Assembly (NCBI GenBank): GCA_016719885.1
Contig: JADJYF010000022.1
Coordinates: 3,588 to 67,587, forward strand
DNA from: Pseudomonadota bacterium
Lineage (GTDB): Bacteria; Pseudomonadota; Gammaproteobacteria; Ga0077536
DNA length: 64,000 nucleotides
Direction: 5' to 3'
The notes beneath the pieces were generated by a model. That model saw nothing but the letters and a program-made list of their open reading frames with translations, had not been told where the DNA came from and ran no database searches. Shown here piece after piece: positions 1-8,135 of the stretch. The first letter of the stretch is position 1; the number at the start of each line of letters is the position of its first letter. Position numbers and translations under genes: made by a program.

Positions 1-84
1 GCTGCGCGAAAAGCCACGCAACTCCATTTGTTCGATGCTGAACACGCCGGTGGCTTGCAGGGCGTCAGCCAAAGGTGCCGGCAT
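1..84 (-). CDS. N-terminal fragment of an unidentified protein
   Basis: An ATG at 84 on the minus strand is preceded by a strong ribosome binding site (GGAGGG, 5 bases upstream) and opens a frame that runs off the left edge. The 28 visible residues begin MPAPLADALQATGVFSIEQM. This is too little to name a family. It is divergent from the methyltransferase starting at 227, so a two-way promoter probably lies in 85-226. Confidence 0.5.
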   Translation of the reverse strand, partial: MPAPLADALQATGVFSIEQMELRGFSRS

Positions 85-226
85 TGCGGCCCTCCAGTTC
101 ATTATTCTTGAACGCCCCTTAGCGGCCGCCCGTTCGCTCGGCTTTACCGGCGGCCGGCCTTGCGTTTCAATGCAGACGCTCGCGCGCCACGGTTGCGCGG
201 GCCTTCATGAATACCAAGGAGCGAGC

Positions 227-1234
227 ATGGGCGCAGCAGCCGGCGCGGGTGACTTGAGACCCACCACCTTCAACCGCCATCTCGGCAACGTGTATCCGGC
301 CCTCGCGATGCTGGCTGGCATGCAGCTGGAAGTATTCACGCCGCTGGCCGCAGGGCCGCTGAGCGTCGACGAGCTGGCGGCGCGTCTCGCGGTGCAGCCG
401 CGCAAGCTCAAGCCCTTGCTCTACGCGCTGGTGGTGGGCGGCCTGCTCGAGGTCGACGGCGAGCGTTTCGCCAATACCGCCGAGAGCAATGAATTCCTGG
501 TGGTGGGCAAGCCGCGCTACCTCGGTGGCACGCATGGCGCCTATGCCGACCTGTGGTCGGCCAGCCTGCATACCGCCGCCTCGATCCGCAGTGGCCAACC
601 GCAGGCGCGCCATGATTTCGCGGCGATGTCCCATGCCGAATTGAAAGCCTTCATGCTCGGGCTGGACGCCGGCGCCACCGCCACGGCGCGCCGCCTCAAC
701 AAGGATTTCGGCATCGGCGGCGCCATGCAGGTGCTGGACGCCGGCGGTGGCGCCGGTGGTCTCGCCATCGCGCTGTGCGAACTCGAGCCGGCCTTGCACG
801 CCACCGTTGGCGAACTCGGCAATGTCGCGCCCATCGCCCGCGAATGCGTGGCCGAGGCCGGACTCGGCGCGCGCGTGACGGTGATCGAATGTGACCTGGT
901 CAGCGCGCCGCCGCCCGGCGCCTACGACGCGGTCATCATGCGCGCGCTGCTGCAGGTCATGAGCGCCGAGCATGCGCGCCTCACCGTGCGTCACGGCGCG
1001 GCCACGCTCAAGCCGGGCGGTGGCCTGTACATCGTCGGTCGCACGCTGGACGACACGCGCCTGTCACCGCTCGACGCGGTGGCCGCCAACGTCATGTTCC
1101 TCAACATCTACGACGACGGCCAGGCCTACACCGAAAGCGAATACCGCGGCTGGCTCGCTGATGCCGGTCTGGGCGACATACAGCGCCGCGAACTCGCCGG
1201 CGGCTACAGCATCATCCACGGCCGCAAGGCGTGA
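227..1234 (+). CDS. SAM-dependent O-methyltransferase, dimerisation domain plus Rossmann fold
   Basis: 335 residues. The ATG at 227 follows AAGGAGCGAGC, a good ribosome binding site, so the 64 upstream in-frame codons are not counted. Residues 15-100 look like the winged-helix dimerisation domain of plant-type/hydroxyneurosporene O-methyltransferases (LSVDELAARLAVQPRKLKPL). The SAM motif I is VLDAGGGAGGLAIA near residue 170, and LKPGGGLYIVGR is the later post-motif region. The substrate cannot be told. It is followed at 15 bases by a SnoaL-like protein, probably in one transcript, suggesting a small tailoring unit for an aromatic or polyketide-like compound. Confidence 0.8.
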   Translation: MGAAAGAGDLRPTTFNRHLGNVYPALAMLAGMQLEVFTPLAAGPLSVDELAARLAVQPRKLKPLLYALVVGGLLEVDGERFANTAESNEFLVVGKPRYLGGTHGAYADLWSASLHTAASIRSGQPQARHDFAAMSHAELKAFMLGLDAGATATARRLNKDFGIGGAMQVLDAGGGAGGLAIALCELEPALHATVGELGNVAPIARECVAEAGLGARVTVIECDLVSAPPPGAYDAVIMRALLQVMSAEHARLTVRHGAATLKPGGGLYIVGRTLDDTRLSPLDAVAANVMFLNIYDDGQAYTESEYRGWLADAGLGDIQRRELAGGYSIIHGRKA

Positions 1235-1248
1235 ACGGGAGCGCAGCA

Positions 1249-1713
1249 ATGGCAATCACTCGGCAAAGCATGAGCGACGAACAGCGCAAGTCGGTGGCGC
1301 TCGAATATTTCAAGTCCATGGACCAGGGCGGCGTGACGTCCGACGGCCAGTCGATGTTCACGCTGTTCGATGAACGCGCGCAGGCCTACTTCCCGAAGTG
1401 GGGGCTGGCCAATGGCCGCGCCGAAATCGAGAAGATGTTCGGCGAGGTGGGCAGCACTTTGAAAGGCATCACCCATCATTACGCGACCTTCAACTGGATC
1501 TTTTCCGGCGGCGACCTGGTGGTGGTGGAAGGCACCAGTCACGGCGAACATCGCGACGGCGCGTGGCGCGCCGGCCAGCCCGAATCCGCGCCCGGGCGCT
1601 TTTGCGACGTGTTCGAGATCCGCGACTTCCTCATCCAGCGCGTCTTCATCTACCTCGACCCGGATTACGCGTGCAAGGACACGGCGCGTTACCCGTGGTT
1701 GGAGTCTCGCTAG
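1249..1713 (+). CDS. SnoaL-like / NTF2-fold protein
   Basis: 154 residues. The ATG at 1249 has GGGAG 8 bases upstream; a GTG at 1231 overlapping the previous stop is the alternative. The pattern (LEYFKSMDQGG, a FTLFDERAQAYFPKWG segment, a GxAEIEKMF helix, then WIFSGGDLVVVEGTSHG and FCDVFEIRDFLIQRVFIYLDP) is that of the cone-shaped SnoaL/limonene-epoxide-hydrolase/ketosteroid-isomerase fold, which binds small hydrophobic ligands. Function is unknown; pairing with the O-methyltransferase suggests action on the same ligand. Confidence 0.7.
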   Translation: MAITRQSMSDEQRKSVALEYFKSMDQGGVTSDGQSMFTLFDERAQAYFPKWGLANGRAEIEKMFGEVGSTLKGITHHYATFNWIFSGGDLVVVEGTSHGEHRDGAWRAGQPESAPGRFCDVFEIRDFLIQRVFIYLDPDYACKDTARYPWLESR

Positions 1714-1724
1714 TACGCGTCCAT

Positions 1725-1746
1725 GTCAGGCTGAAGCCTGACCCAC
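1725..1746. repeat. Type B palindromic repeat (GTCAGGCTGAAGCCTGAC + CCAC)
   Basis: An 18-base palindrome followed by CCAC. The same unit, with small symmetrical changes, recurs at 22650, 22698, 29299, 58469, 58541, 59551 and 59593. It lies just after the stop of the SnoaL-like gene, so it may act as a transcript end or mRNA hairpin. Confidence 0.85.
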
Positions 1747-1813
1747 AACTCGGCTGACTTTCGGGCAGGCCGCCCGCATCGGGGGCCCCGCGCGCGCCCC
1801 CCGGGGCGACGAC

Positions 1814-1859
1814 GGGGGGGGGGGGAAGGGGGGGGGGGCGTGGGGGGGGGGGGGGGGGG
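1814..1859. other. Near-pure G tract, possible assembly artefact
   Basis: Runs of 12, 11 and 18 G separated only by AA and CGT, in a gap between two convergent genes and flanked by C-rich and G-rich blocks. No coding frame of interest covers it. Such tracts can be real but are also typical of base-calling and gap-filling errors. Confidence 0.8.
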
Positions 1860-1907
1860 CACCCACAGGTCTCCTGACTGCAGGCAAGTATTCAACCGCT
1901 GGGGCAA

Positions 1908-3050
1908 TCAATCGCCCCGCGCCAGCGCCCGCGCGATGACGAGATTCTGGATGTCATTGGTGCCTTCGTAGATCGACAACACCCGCGCATCGCGATAGTA
2001 CTTTTCGAGCGGATGCTCGCGCGTGTAGCCGGCGCCGCCCAAGGTCTGCAGCGCGGCCGAGCACACCTGTTCGGCGCTTTCGGTGGCGAAAGCCTTGGCC
2101 ATCGAGGCCGCCAGCAAGGCTGATTCGCCGGCGCTCGCCAAGGCCGCGGCATGCCAGGTCAACTGCCGCGCCGCCTCGAGGCGCGTGGCCATGGCGGCGA
2201 GGCGAAAGCCCACCGCCTGGTGTTCGATGATGGCCTGGCCGAAGGTCCGGCGTTCGCGCGCATAGGCGAGCGCGGCATCCAGCGCCGCGCGCGCCACGCC
2301 CACGGCCTGGGCGGCGACGCCGATGCGCCCGCCTTCGAGATAGGCGAGCGCGATGCGATAGCCGTCGCCGACCGCGCCGAGCACGGCGTCGTCGTCGAGT
2401 TCGAGATCTTCCAGCCGCACTTCGGCGGTATCGCAATTGCGATGCCCGAGCTTGTCTTCGAGCCGTGCGACGCGGTAACCCGGCGTGTCGGTCGGTGCCA
2501 GGAAGGCGCTGATGCCGCGCTTGCCGGCGCTGGCGTCGGTGACCGCGATGATCATCGCGAGCTGCGCGCTGGCGCCGGCGGTGACGAAATGCTTGGCGCC
2601 ATTCAATACCCAGCGCTGGCCGCGCCGCTCGGCGCGCGTGGTGATGGCGGCCGCATCCGAACCGGCATGGCTCTCGGTCAGCAGGAAGCAGCCGCGCAGT
2701 TCGCCGCGCGCGAGCGGCTTCAACCAGCGCGCATGTTGCGCGGCCGTGCCATGATCGCGCAGCGCCGTCGACACCGGCGAGTTGGACACGTTCATGAGGT
2801 TGGTGAGACCGCAGTCGGCGGCGGCGAACTCTTCTGTGACGAGGGCATAGGACAGCATGTCGAGGCCGCTGCCGCCGAGTTCGGCGGGCACCAGCATGCC
2901 GAAATAACCGAGCGCGGCCATGTCGCGCAGCACGCCCGCCGGCACGCCGCGCTGCTCGCGTTCCCAGCGCCCGGCGTGGGGCGCTATCTCGGTCTGGGCA
3001 AAGACCCGTGCGCCGGCGCGCAGGGCCTGTTGTTCATCGTTGAGCAGCAT
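1908..3050 (-). CDS. Acyl-CoA dehydrogenase
   Basis: 380 residues, normal for the family, covering N, middle and C domains. FAD/substrate signature CFLLTESHAGSDAAAI sits near residue 125. The C-terminal signature is LGGAGYTREHPLEKYYRDAR followed by YEGTNDIQ, whose Glu is the expected catalytic base. It oxidises an acyl-CoA at the alpha-beta position with FAD and passes electrons to ETF. It is the last gene of a minus-strand operon with the aminotransferase-like enzyme (3 bases away), VOC protein and SDR, so it probably acts on a branched or short acyl-CoA from the same pathway. Confidence 0.9.
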   Translation of the reverse strand: MLLNDEQQALRAGARVFAQTEIAPHAGRWEREQRGVPAGVLRDMAALGYFGMLVPAELGGSGLDMLSYALVTEEFAAADCGLTNLMNVSNSPVSTALRDHGTAAQHARWLKPLARGELRGCFLLTESHAGSDAAAITTRAERRGQRWVLNGAKHFVTAGASAQLAMIIAVTDASAGKRGISAFLAPTDTPGYRVARLEDKLGHRNCDTAEVRLEDLELDDDAVLGAVGDGYRIALAYLEGGRIGVAAQAVGVARAALDAALAYARERRTFGQAIIEHQAVGFRLAAMATRLEAARQLTWHAAALASAGESALLAASMAKAFATESAEQVCSAALQTLGGAGYTREHPLEKYYRDARVLSIYEGTNDIQNLVIARALARGD

Positions 3051-3053
3051 GGT

Positions 3054-4337
3054 TCACAACGCGCCCAGCACCTCGTCGAGCGCGCCCAGCAGCAGGTCGG
3101 CGTGTTCGGTCTGGATCGGCAGCGGCGGCCTCATCTTCAAGACGTTGTCGAACTCGCCGATGCGGCCCATCAACACGCCGCGGTCTTTCATGAGATTGAT
3201 GGCGCGCTGCGCTTCGGCGCTGGCGGGCGCCTTGCTGGCGCGGTCCCGCACCAGTTCGACGCCGACCCACAGGCCCTGGCCGCGGATGTCGCCGATGATG
3301 GCATGCCGCGCAGCGAGTGCACGCAGACCCGTGCGCAGGTGTTCGCCCACCGCGCGCGCGTTGTCCATGAGCCGGTCGCGTTCGAGGATCTCCAGCACCT
3401 TGGCGCCGACCGCGCAGGACACCGGGTTGCCACCGAAGGTGTTGAAGTAGAACACGCGTTCGCGGAATTCCTCGACGAGGTCGGCGCGCGCCACCACGGC
3501 GGCGAGCGGATGGCCGTTACCCATGGGCTTGCCGAGGGTGACGATGTCCGGCACCACGCCCATCGCTTCGTACCCCCACATGCGCCCGGTGCGACCGAAG
3601 CCGGCCTGCACTTCATCGGCGATGAACAGGCCACCGGCGCCATGCACCACCTCCACCGCGCGGCGCATGAAGCCCGGCGGCACATCGGGCAGCCCTTCGT
3701 TGGCGAAGATTGAACACAACAGGAGGCCGGCGAAGCCGACGCCGCTCGCCTCGAGATCGGCAATCGCGCGTTCGAGTGCCGCGATGTAGTAATCGCACAG
3801 CGCCTCGCCCGTCAAACCTTGCGGCGCGCGGTAGCTGTCGGGATAGGGAATGGTGCGCACTTCGGCATGGGGCGGCGCGGCGGCGCCGTAAAACAGCGGC
3901 GACACCGCGTCGACCGCCGTGGTGTTGCCGTGGTAGGTGAGATTGGTGCACACGATGCCCTGCTTGCCGGTATGGCAGCGCGCGATGCGCAGGGCCTGGT
4001 CGTTGGCCTCGCTGCCGGTGCACACGAACAGGATCATCGACAGCGACGGGTCGAACTTCGCCACCAGGCGTTCGCCGTAATCGAGGATGGTTTCGTGCAG
4101 GTAGCGGGTGTGGATGTTGAGCGTGCCGGCCTGGCGCGCCAGCGCTTCGACTACTTCGGGATGACAATGCCCGACCAGCGGCACGTTGTTGTAGGCATCG
4201 AGATAGCGGCGCCCGTCGACGTCGTACAGCCATACGCCTTCGCCGCGCACGATGTGCAAGGGCGCGTCGTAGAACAGCGGCGCCTTGGCGCCGAGCAGTT
4301 TCGCGCGGCGCGCGAGCAGGGTGGCGGTATCGCTCAT
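3054..4337 (-). CDS. Class-III PLP enzyme resembling ethanolamine-phosphate / phosphohydroxylysine phospho-lyase
   Basis: 427 residues, fold type I. PLP contacts are IADEVQAGFGRTG (Asp near 244) and the Schiff-base Lys in VTLGKPMGNGHPLAA near 270; CTGSEANDQALRIAR is the phosphate-binding loop. Segments such as NNVPLVGHCHPEVVEA and LNIHTRYLHETILDYGERL recall the AGXT2L1/AGXT2L2 phospho-lyase branch more than ordinary omega-transaminases; this is from memory of the family. The start overlaps the stop of the VOC gene by ATGA. The divergent kinase at 5796 has the fold of hydroxylysine kinase, the known partner of such lyases. A plain transaminase remains possible. Confidence 0.75.
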   Translation of the reverse strand: MSDTATLLARRAKLLGAKAPLFYDAPLHIVRGEGVWLYDVDGRRYLDAYNNVPLVGHCHPEVVEALARQAGTLNIHTRYLHETILDYGERLVAKFDPSLSMILFVCTGSEANDQALRIARCHTGKQGIVCTNLTYHGNTTAVDAVSPLFYGAAAPPHAEVRTIPYPDSYRAPQGLTGEALCDYYIAALERAIADLEASGVGFAGLLLCSIFANEGLPDVPPGFMRRAVEVVHGAGGLFIADEVQAGFGRTGRMWGYEAMGVVPDIVTLGKPMGNGHPLAAVVARADLVEEFRERVFYFNTFGGNPVSCAVGAKVLEILERDRLMDNARAVGEHLRTGLRALAARHAIIGDIRGQGLWVGVELVRDRASKAPASAEAQRAINLMKDRGVLMGRIGEFDNVLKMRPPLPIQTEHADLLLGALDEVLGAL

Positions 4338-4870
4338 CGCAGCACGTTGTTGGGCGTGTGGTCGCCCGCCAGCCAGCGTTTCAGATCGGCATGCGCCGAG
4401 GCGCGCCGCGCCGGCGCGATGTTGAGGCCGTCCGCGGAATCGACCGTGAACTCGATGATGCAGCCGTTCGGATCGGTGATGTAGATCGAATGGCAGTAGC
4501 CGTGCTCGAGTTCCATGAAGCGCGGCTCGGTGTAACCCGCCGCCAGCACGCGCGCCTTGATGGCGGCCTGGGTTTCGGCATCGACCTTGTAAGCCTGGTG
4601 CTGGAACAGGCAGAACGGCATGTCGGGCGCGAGTTCATCGTGATCGGCCGCATCGGCGAACTGGAAGAAGGCCAGCGCGCCGCCGTCGCCGATGCCGAAG
4701 AAGGCGTGGCAGTAGGTGCGCATCTTGCCGAGCAGGGTTTCCTTCTCGCACCAGGTCGCGATCAGGGGCAGGCCAAGCAGGTCTTCGTAGAAGTGCCGCG
4801 TGGCTTCCAGATCGCGCGTCACGGCGGCGGTGTGATGAAGGCGGCTGGGCAGGGACGGACTGGCGCTCAT
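4334..4870 (-). CDS. VOC-superfamily (glyoxalase/extradiol dioxygenase-like) protein
   Basis: 178 residues from the ATG at 4870, which has GAGGAAG upstream; an upstream in-frame ATG at 4900 lacks a comparable site. Two beta-alpha-beta-beta-beta modules are seen: LHHTAAVTRDLEATRHFYED at residues 9-28 and a second half with GYCHSIYITDPNGCIIEFTV near 125-144. The N-terminal His, the His of GYCHSIYI and the Glu of IIEF are likely metal ligands. The reaction is unknown; it is co-transcribed with and overlaps the PLP enzyme gene. Confidence 0.75.
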   Translation of the reverse strand: MSASPSLPSRLHHTAAVTRDLEATRHFYEDLLGLPLIATWCEKETLLGKMRTYCHAFFGIGDGGALAFFQFADAADHDELAPDMPFCLFQHQAYKVDAETQAAIKARVLAAGYTEPRFMELEHGYCHSIYITDPNGCIIEFTVDSADGLNIAPARRASAHADLKRWLAGDHTPNNVLR

Positions 4871-4905
4871 GATGTCTTCCTCGTTACTCGGTGATGGCAC
4901 GCCGT

Positions 4906-5673
4906 TCAGGCGTTCAAGGCTTCCAGGCTTTCCGGTTGCACCTGCCCGCCATCGACGACGATGGTCTGGCCGGTGATGTAGGCCGCTTCCTTGGAGGCCA
5001 GGAACAAGGCGGCGTTGCCGACATCGTCCACCGATCCGAGCCGCTTCAAGGGAATCGAGGCGGCCATGGTCTTCAAGTAGTCCTCACCGAGGTCGGCGAG
5101 ACCTTCGGTGACGATATTGCCGGGCAACACCGCGTTGATGGTGATGCCGAAATTCGCGAGTTCGATGCAGGCGGTGCGCATGAAGCCGAGTTGGCCGGCC
5201 TTGCTGGCGCCGTAGTGGGTCCAGCCGGGAAAGCCGGTGATGGGGCCGGTGATGGAGGAGGTCAGCACCACCCGCGCCTGGTCGGATTTCTTGAGATGGG
5301 GCAGGCAGGCTTTCACCGCCAGGAAGCTGCCCTTGAGATTGGTCGCCATCACCGCGTCCCATTCGGCGACGTCCATGTGCTCAATCTTGGTCTGCGGGAA
5401 CATGCCGGCGTTGGCGCACAGCACGTCGATGGCGCCGAAGGCGTCGAGCGTCGCCTGCGCCATCGCCTGGCACGACGTCCAGTCGCTGACATCGGCCGCG
5501 CAGGCGCGCGCTCCCTGGCCGAGTTCCGCCGCGCAGGCCTCGGCCTCGGCGAGATGGCGCGAGACCACCATCACCCGCGCGCCGTGACGCGCGAACACGC
5601 GCGCGATGCCCTTGCCTATGCCCTTGCTCGCTCCCGTCACCAGCACCACGCGACCGGCTATCGACGTCAACAT
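4906..5673 (-). CDS. Short-chain dehydrogenase/reductase
   Basis: 255 residues from an ATG with GGGGAGG 7 bases upstream. Cofactor motif TGASKGIGKGIA at residue 12, NAG motif in CANAGMFPQ, catalytic Ser in TSSITGP, Tyr and Lys in YGASKAG, and a C-terminal YITGQTIVVDGG. Classical NAD(P)-dependent oxidoreductase of the FabG/3-ketoacyl reductase type, substrate unknown. First gene of the operon running to 1908. The gap 5674-5795 to the divergent kinase should hold the promoters for both directions. Confidence 0.85.
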   Translation of the reverse strand: MLTSIAGRVVLVTGASKGIGKGIARVFARHGARVMVVSRHLAEAEACAAELGQGARACAADVSDWTSCQAMAQATLDAFGAIDVLCANAGMFPQTKIEHMDVAEWDAVMATNLKGSFLAVKACLPHLKKSDQARVVLTSSITGPITGFPGWTHYGASKAGQLGFMRTACIELANFGITINAVLPGNIVTEGLADLGEDYLKTMAASIPLKRLGSVDDVGNAALFLASKEAAYITGQTIVVDGGQVQPESLEALNA

Positions 5674-5795
5674 CCCGCATCCTCCCCAAGCTTCAAGATG
5701 AGTCTCGTCCACGGCAGGATAACCGATGAAATATCCGCGCCGGAATGATTTAATCGAAGTCGACTGAGGACTGACCGGGCAAGGGGCTGTCGGCC

Positions 5796-6809
5796 ATGAC
5801 CACGCCATTCGAGCAACTCGACGAAGCGCAACGGCGCGCGCATCTCGCGACGGTGGCGGCGCGCGCGGCGCCGCGCTGGGGCGTGACGCCGGGCGCGCGC
5901 ATCACGCTGCTCAACATCTCGGAAAACGCCACCTACCGCATCGACGATGACGCCCATCCCGAGCCACTGATCCTGCGCGTGCATCGCACCGGCTATCACA
6001 GCATCGATGCGATACGCACTGAACTGGCGTGGATGAAGGCTTTGAAGGAAGACGCCGGCGTCGAGACGCCGCAGGCCATGCCGGCGCTGGACGGTGAACT
6101 GATCCAGACCATCGCCTGCCCGGAGCTCGATGAACAGCGCCAGGCCGTGATGTTCGCCTTCATCGCCGGTGCGGAGCCGGCCCAGGACTCGCTCATCGAA
6201 CCGTTCAAACGCCTGGGCGCGATCGCCGCGCGCATGCACGCCCATGCGCGCAGCTGGCAACGGCCCGACTATTTCGAACGCCTGGTGTGGGACTTCGAAG
6301 GCGCGGTCGGCAAGCGTGGCAACTGGGGCGATTGGCGCAATGGCCTCGGACTCGACGCCGCCGCCATCGACCTGCTCGAGCAGATGGTGGACAAGATGGG
6401 CGTGCGGCTCGAAGCCTTCGGCATGGACGATACGCGCTTTGGTCTCATCCACGCGGATCTGCGCCTCGCCAACCTGCTGGTGACCGCCGACGATACGCGC
6501 GTGATCGATTTCGACGACGCCGGCCTCGGCTGGTACCTGTACGACATCGCGACCGCGGTCAGCTTCATGGAAGAACGTGAAGACCTGGCCACCCTGCTGA
6601 CGGCGTGGGTGGCGGGTTATCGCAGCGTGGCGCCGCTCAGCGCGGCGGAGGAACGCGAGATCCCGACTTTCCTGATGCTGCGTCGCATGGCCATCCTGGC
6701 CTGGATCGGTTCCCACGGTGAAACCGATCTGGCGCGCGAACTGGGCTTGCCCTATACCGCCGGCACGCTGCGTCTCGCGCGGCGTTACCTCGACGAATTT
6801 CCCGGCTGA
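5796..6809 (+). CDS. APH-fold small-molecule kinase (phosphotransferase family)
   Basis: 337 residues. Catalytic loop GLIHADLRLANLL near residue 220 with the invariant Asp and Asn, then VIDFDDAG supplying the metal-binding Asp. The N-lobe Lys is replaced or displaced in LILRVHRTGY. It belongs with homoserine kinase II, SrkA and hydroxylysine kinase type proteins, not with resistance enzymes as far as can be judged. It is divergent from an operon holding a phospho-lyase-like PLP enzyme, which suggests it makes the phosphorylated amino-alcohol or hydroxy-amino-acid that the lyase would use. Confidence 0.75.
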   Translation: MTTPFEQLDEAQRRAHLATVAARAAPRWGVTPGARITLLNISENATYRIDDDAHPEPLILRVHRTGYHSIDAIRTELAWMKALKEDAGVETPQAMPALDGELIQTIACPELDEQRQAVMFAFIAGAEPAQDSLIEPFKRLGAIAARMHAHARSWQRPDYFERLVWDFEGAVGKRGNWGDWRNGLGLDAAAIDLLEQMVDKMGVRLEAFGMDDTRFGLIHADLRLANLLVTADDTRVIDFDDAGLGWYLYDIATAVSFMEEREDLATLLTAWVAGYRSVAPLSAAEEREIPTFLMLRRMAILAWIGSHGETDLARELGLPYTAGTLRLARRYLDEFPG

Positions 6810-6861
6810 CGACGCCGCGTGGGCGTGGCGCCGGGCCACGCCTGGTGACTGGAGTACTGCA

Positions 6862-7866
6862 ATGCGTGTGAAGATGTCATGGGCGCGCCGTGCGGCGCTG
6901 CTGCTTTTCCTGTTGGCGGCGAGCGTTGCGCGGGCCGCGCCCGAGGTGGTGGAGAATTCGCTCGGCATGAAGTTCGTGCGCATTCCCGCCGGCGACTTCA
7001 CCATGGGCAGCGATGCGACGCCGGACGATCTTGCGAAGCACTTTCCCGCTTACGACAAGCAGCGTCTCGGCAAGATTGACGACGAAGCGCCGGCCCATCG
7101 CGTGCGCATCTCGCGCCCGTTCTATCTCGGACAGCACGAGGTGACGGTGGGGCAGTTCCGTCGTTACTTGGAACAATCCGGCCATGTGCCTGAATCGATC
7201 GCCGATCGCACCGGCGGCTATGGCTACAACCCGGATTACGATCCGGACAAGACCGTGCGCGGCGATGCCTTCGAAGGTCGCGACCCGAAATATTCGTGGA
7301 CCAATCCTGGCTTCAAACAGGGCGACGATGAACCGGTGGTCAACGTCAGCTGGAATGACGCGGTGGCGATGGCGAGATGGCTCAGCGTGAAGGAAGGGCG
7401 CCATTACCGCCTGCCGACCGAAGCCGAATGGGAGTACGCCTGCCGCGCCGGCAGCAATACGACCTTTCCCAACGGCGACGACCCGCAAGGCCTGCTCGCC
7501 ATCGCCAACACCTTCGACGCCGATGCCGCGGTCAACTGGCCACGTTGGCAGGAGTGGGCGTTGCCGGGCCACGATGGCTACGCCTTCACTTCGCCGGTCG
7601 GGCGCTTTGCGCCCAACGCCTTCGGCGTCTACGACATGCTCGGCAACGTGTGGGAATGGGTCGGCGACTGGTACGGCGCCGACACCTATGCGCGTTCACC
7701 GGCGGCCGACCCCACTGGGCCGCCAAGCGGCACGCGCTACGTGCGCCGTGGCGGCGCCTGGCACAGCTGGTCGCTGTACGCGCGCTGCGGCTTTCGCAAT
7801 TGGAACCCGCCGGAGTCGCGTTACACCCTGCTCGGCATGCGCCTGGTGTTCGAGGCCGAGCGCTGA
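6862..7866 (+). CDS. Exported SUMF1/formylglycine-enzyme-like domain protein
   Basis: 334 residues from ATG 6862. A Sec signal peptide (hydrophobic LLLFLLAASVARA) precedes the FGE-sulfatase domain: NSLGMKFVRIPAGDFTMGSD, YLGQHEVTVGQFRRYL, PVVNVSWNDAVAMARWL, YRLPTEAEWEYACRAG, MLGNVWEWVGDWYG, and a final RYVRRGGAWHSWSLYARCGF. The two copper-binding cysteines of true formylglycine-generating enzymes are not at the usual places in that last segment, so it is likely a ligand-binding relative. It follows the kinase by 52 bases. Confidence 0.8.
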   Translation: MRVKMSWARRAALLLFLLAASVARAAPEVVENSLGMKFVRIPAGDFTMGSDATPDDLAKHFPAYDKQRLGKIDDEAPAHRVRISRPFYLGQHEVTVGQFRRYLEQSGHVPESIADRTGGYGYNPDYDPDKTVRGDAFEGRDPKYSWTNPGFKQGDDEPVVNVSWNDAVAMARWLSVKEGRHYRLPTEAEWEYACRAGSNTTFPNGDDPQGLLAIANTFDADAAVNWPRWQEWALPGHDGYAFTSPVGRFAPNAFGVYDMLGNVWEWVGDWYGADTYARSPAADPTGPPSGTRYVRRGGAWHSWSLYARCGFRNWNPPESRYTLLGMRLVFEAER

Positions 7867-8038
7867 GCGCGACGCGCGCGAAACACCCATCCCGTCACAC
7901 AACCCGCTGCCACCACGGCGGGCGGCCTTGAACTCCGCACGCGCGTCCCGAGATACATGTTCGAAGCGACGCGCGTGCCGTGCATGAACGTCGAATTGAG
8001 AAGGCATCGGCATTCCGGTGGCGCCGCGCGATCTTTTT

Positions 8039-8054
8039 GGTGACCCGGGTCACC
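8039..8054. promoter_or_regulatory. 16-base perfect palindrome upstream of the small RTX gene
   Basis: GGTGACCCGGGTCACC reads the same on both strands. It lies 81 bases before the ATG at 8136 in the 269-base gap 7867-8135, which otherwise shows no coding signal. Position and symmetry fit a dimeric repressor/activator site; no regulator is adjacent. Confidence 0.45.
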
Positions 8055-8135
8055 ATGGCAGTGCTCGGCGCTCGGCATAGTGCGCGGCATTGACGGCGGC
8101 CCGCGCGGTCGTACAGAACATGAGGATGGAAGGAC

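Noticed and set aside
2151..3713. Plus-strand 520-codon frame across two minus-strand genes
   Set aside because: It crosses the boundary of the acyl-CoA dehydrogenase and PLP-enzyme genes and has no recognisable domain.
5796..6809. Calling the APH-fold protein an aminoglycoside resistance enzyme
   Set aside because: Motifs are shared by many metabolic kinases and the neighbours are catabolic genes.
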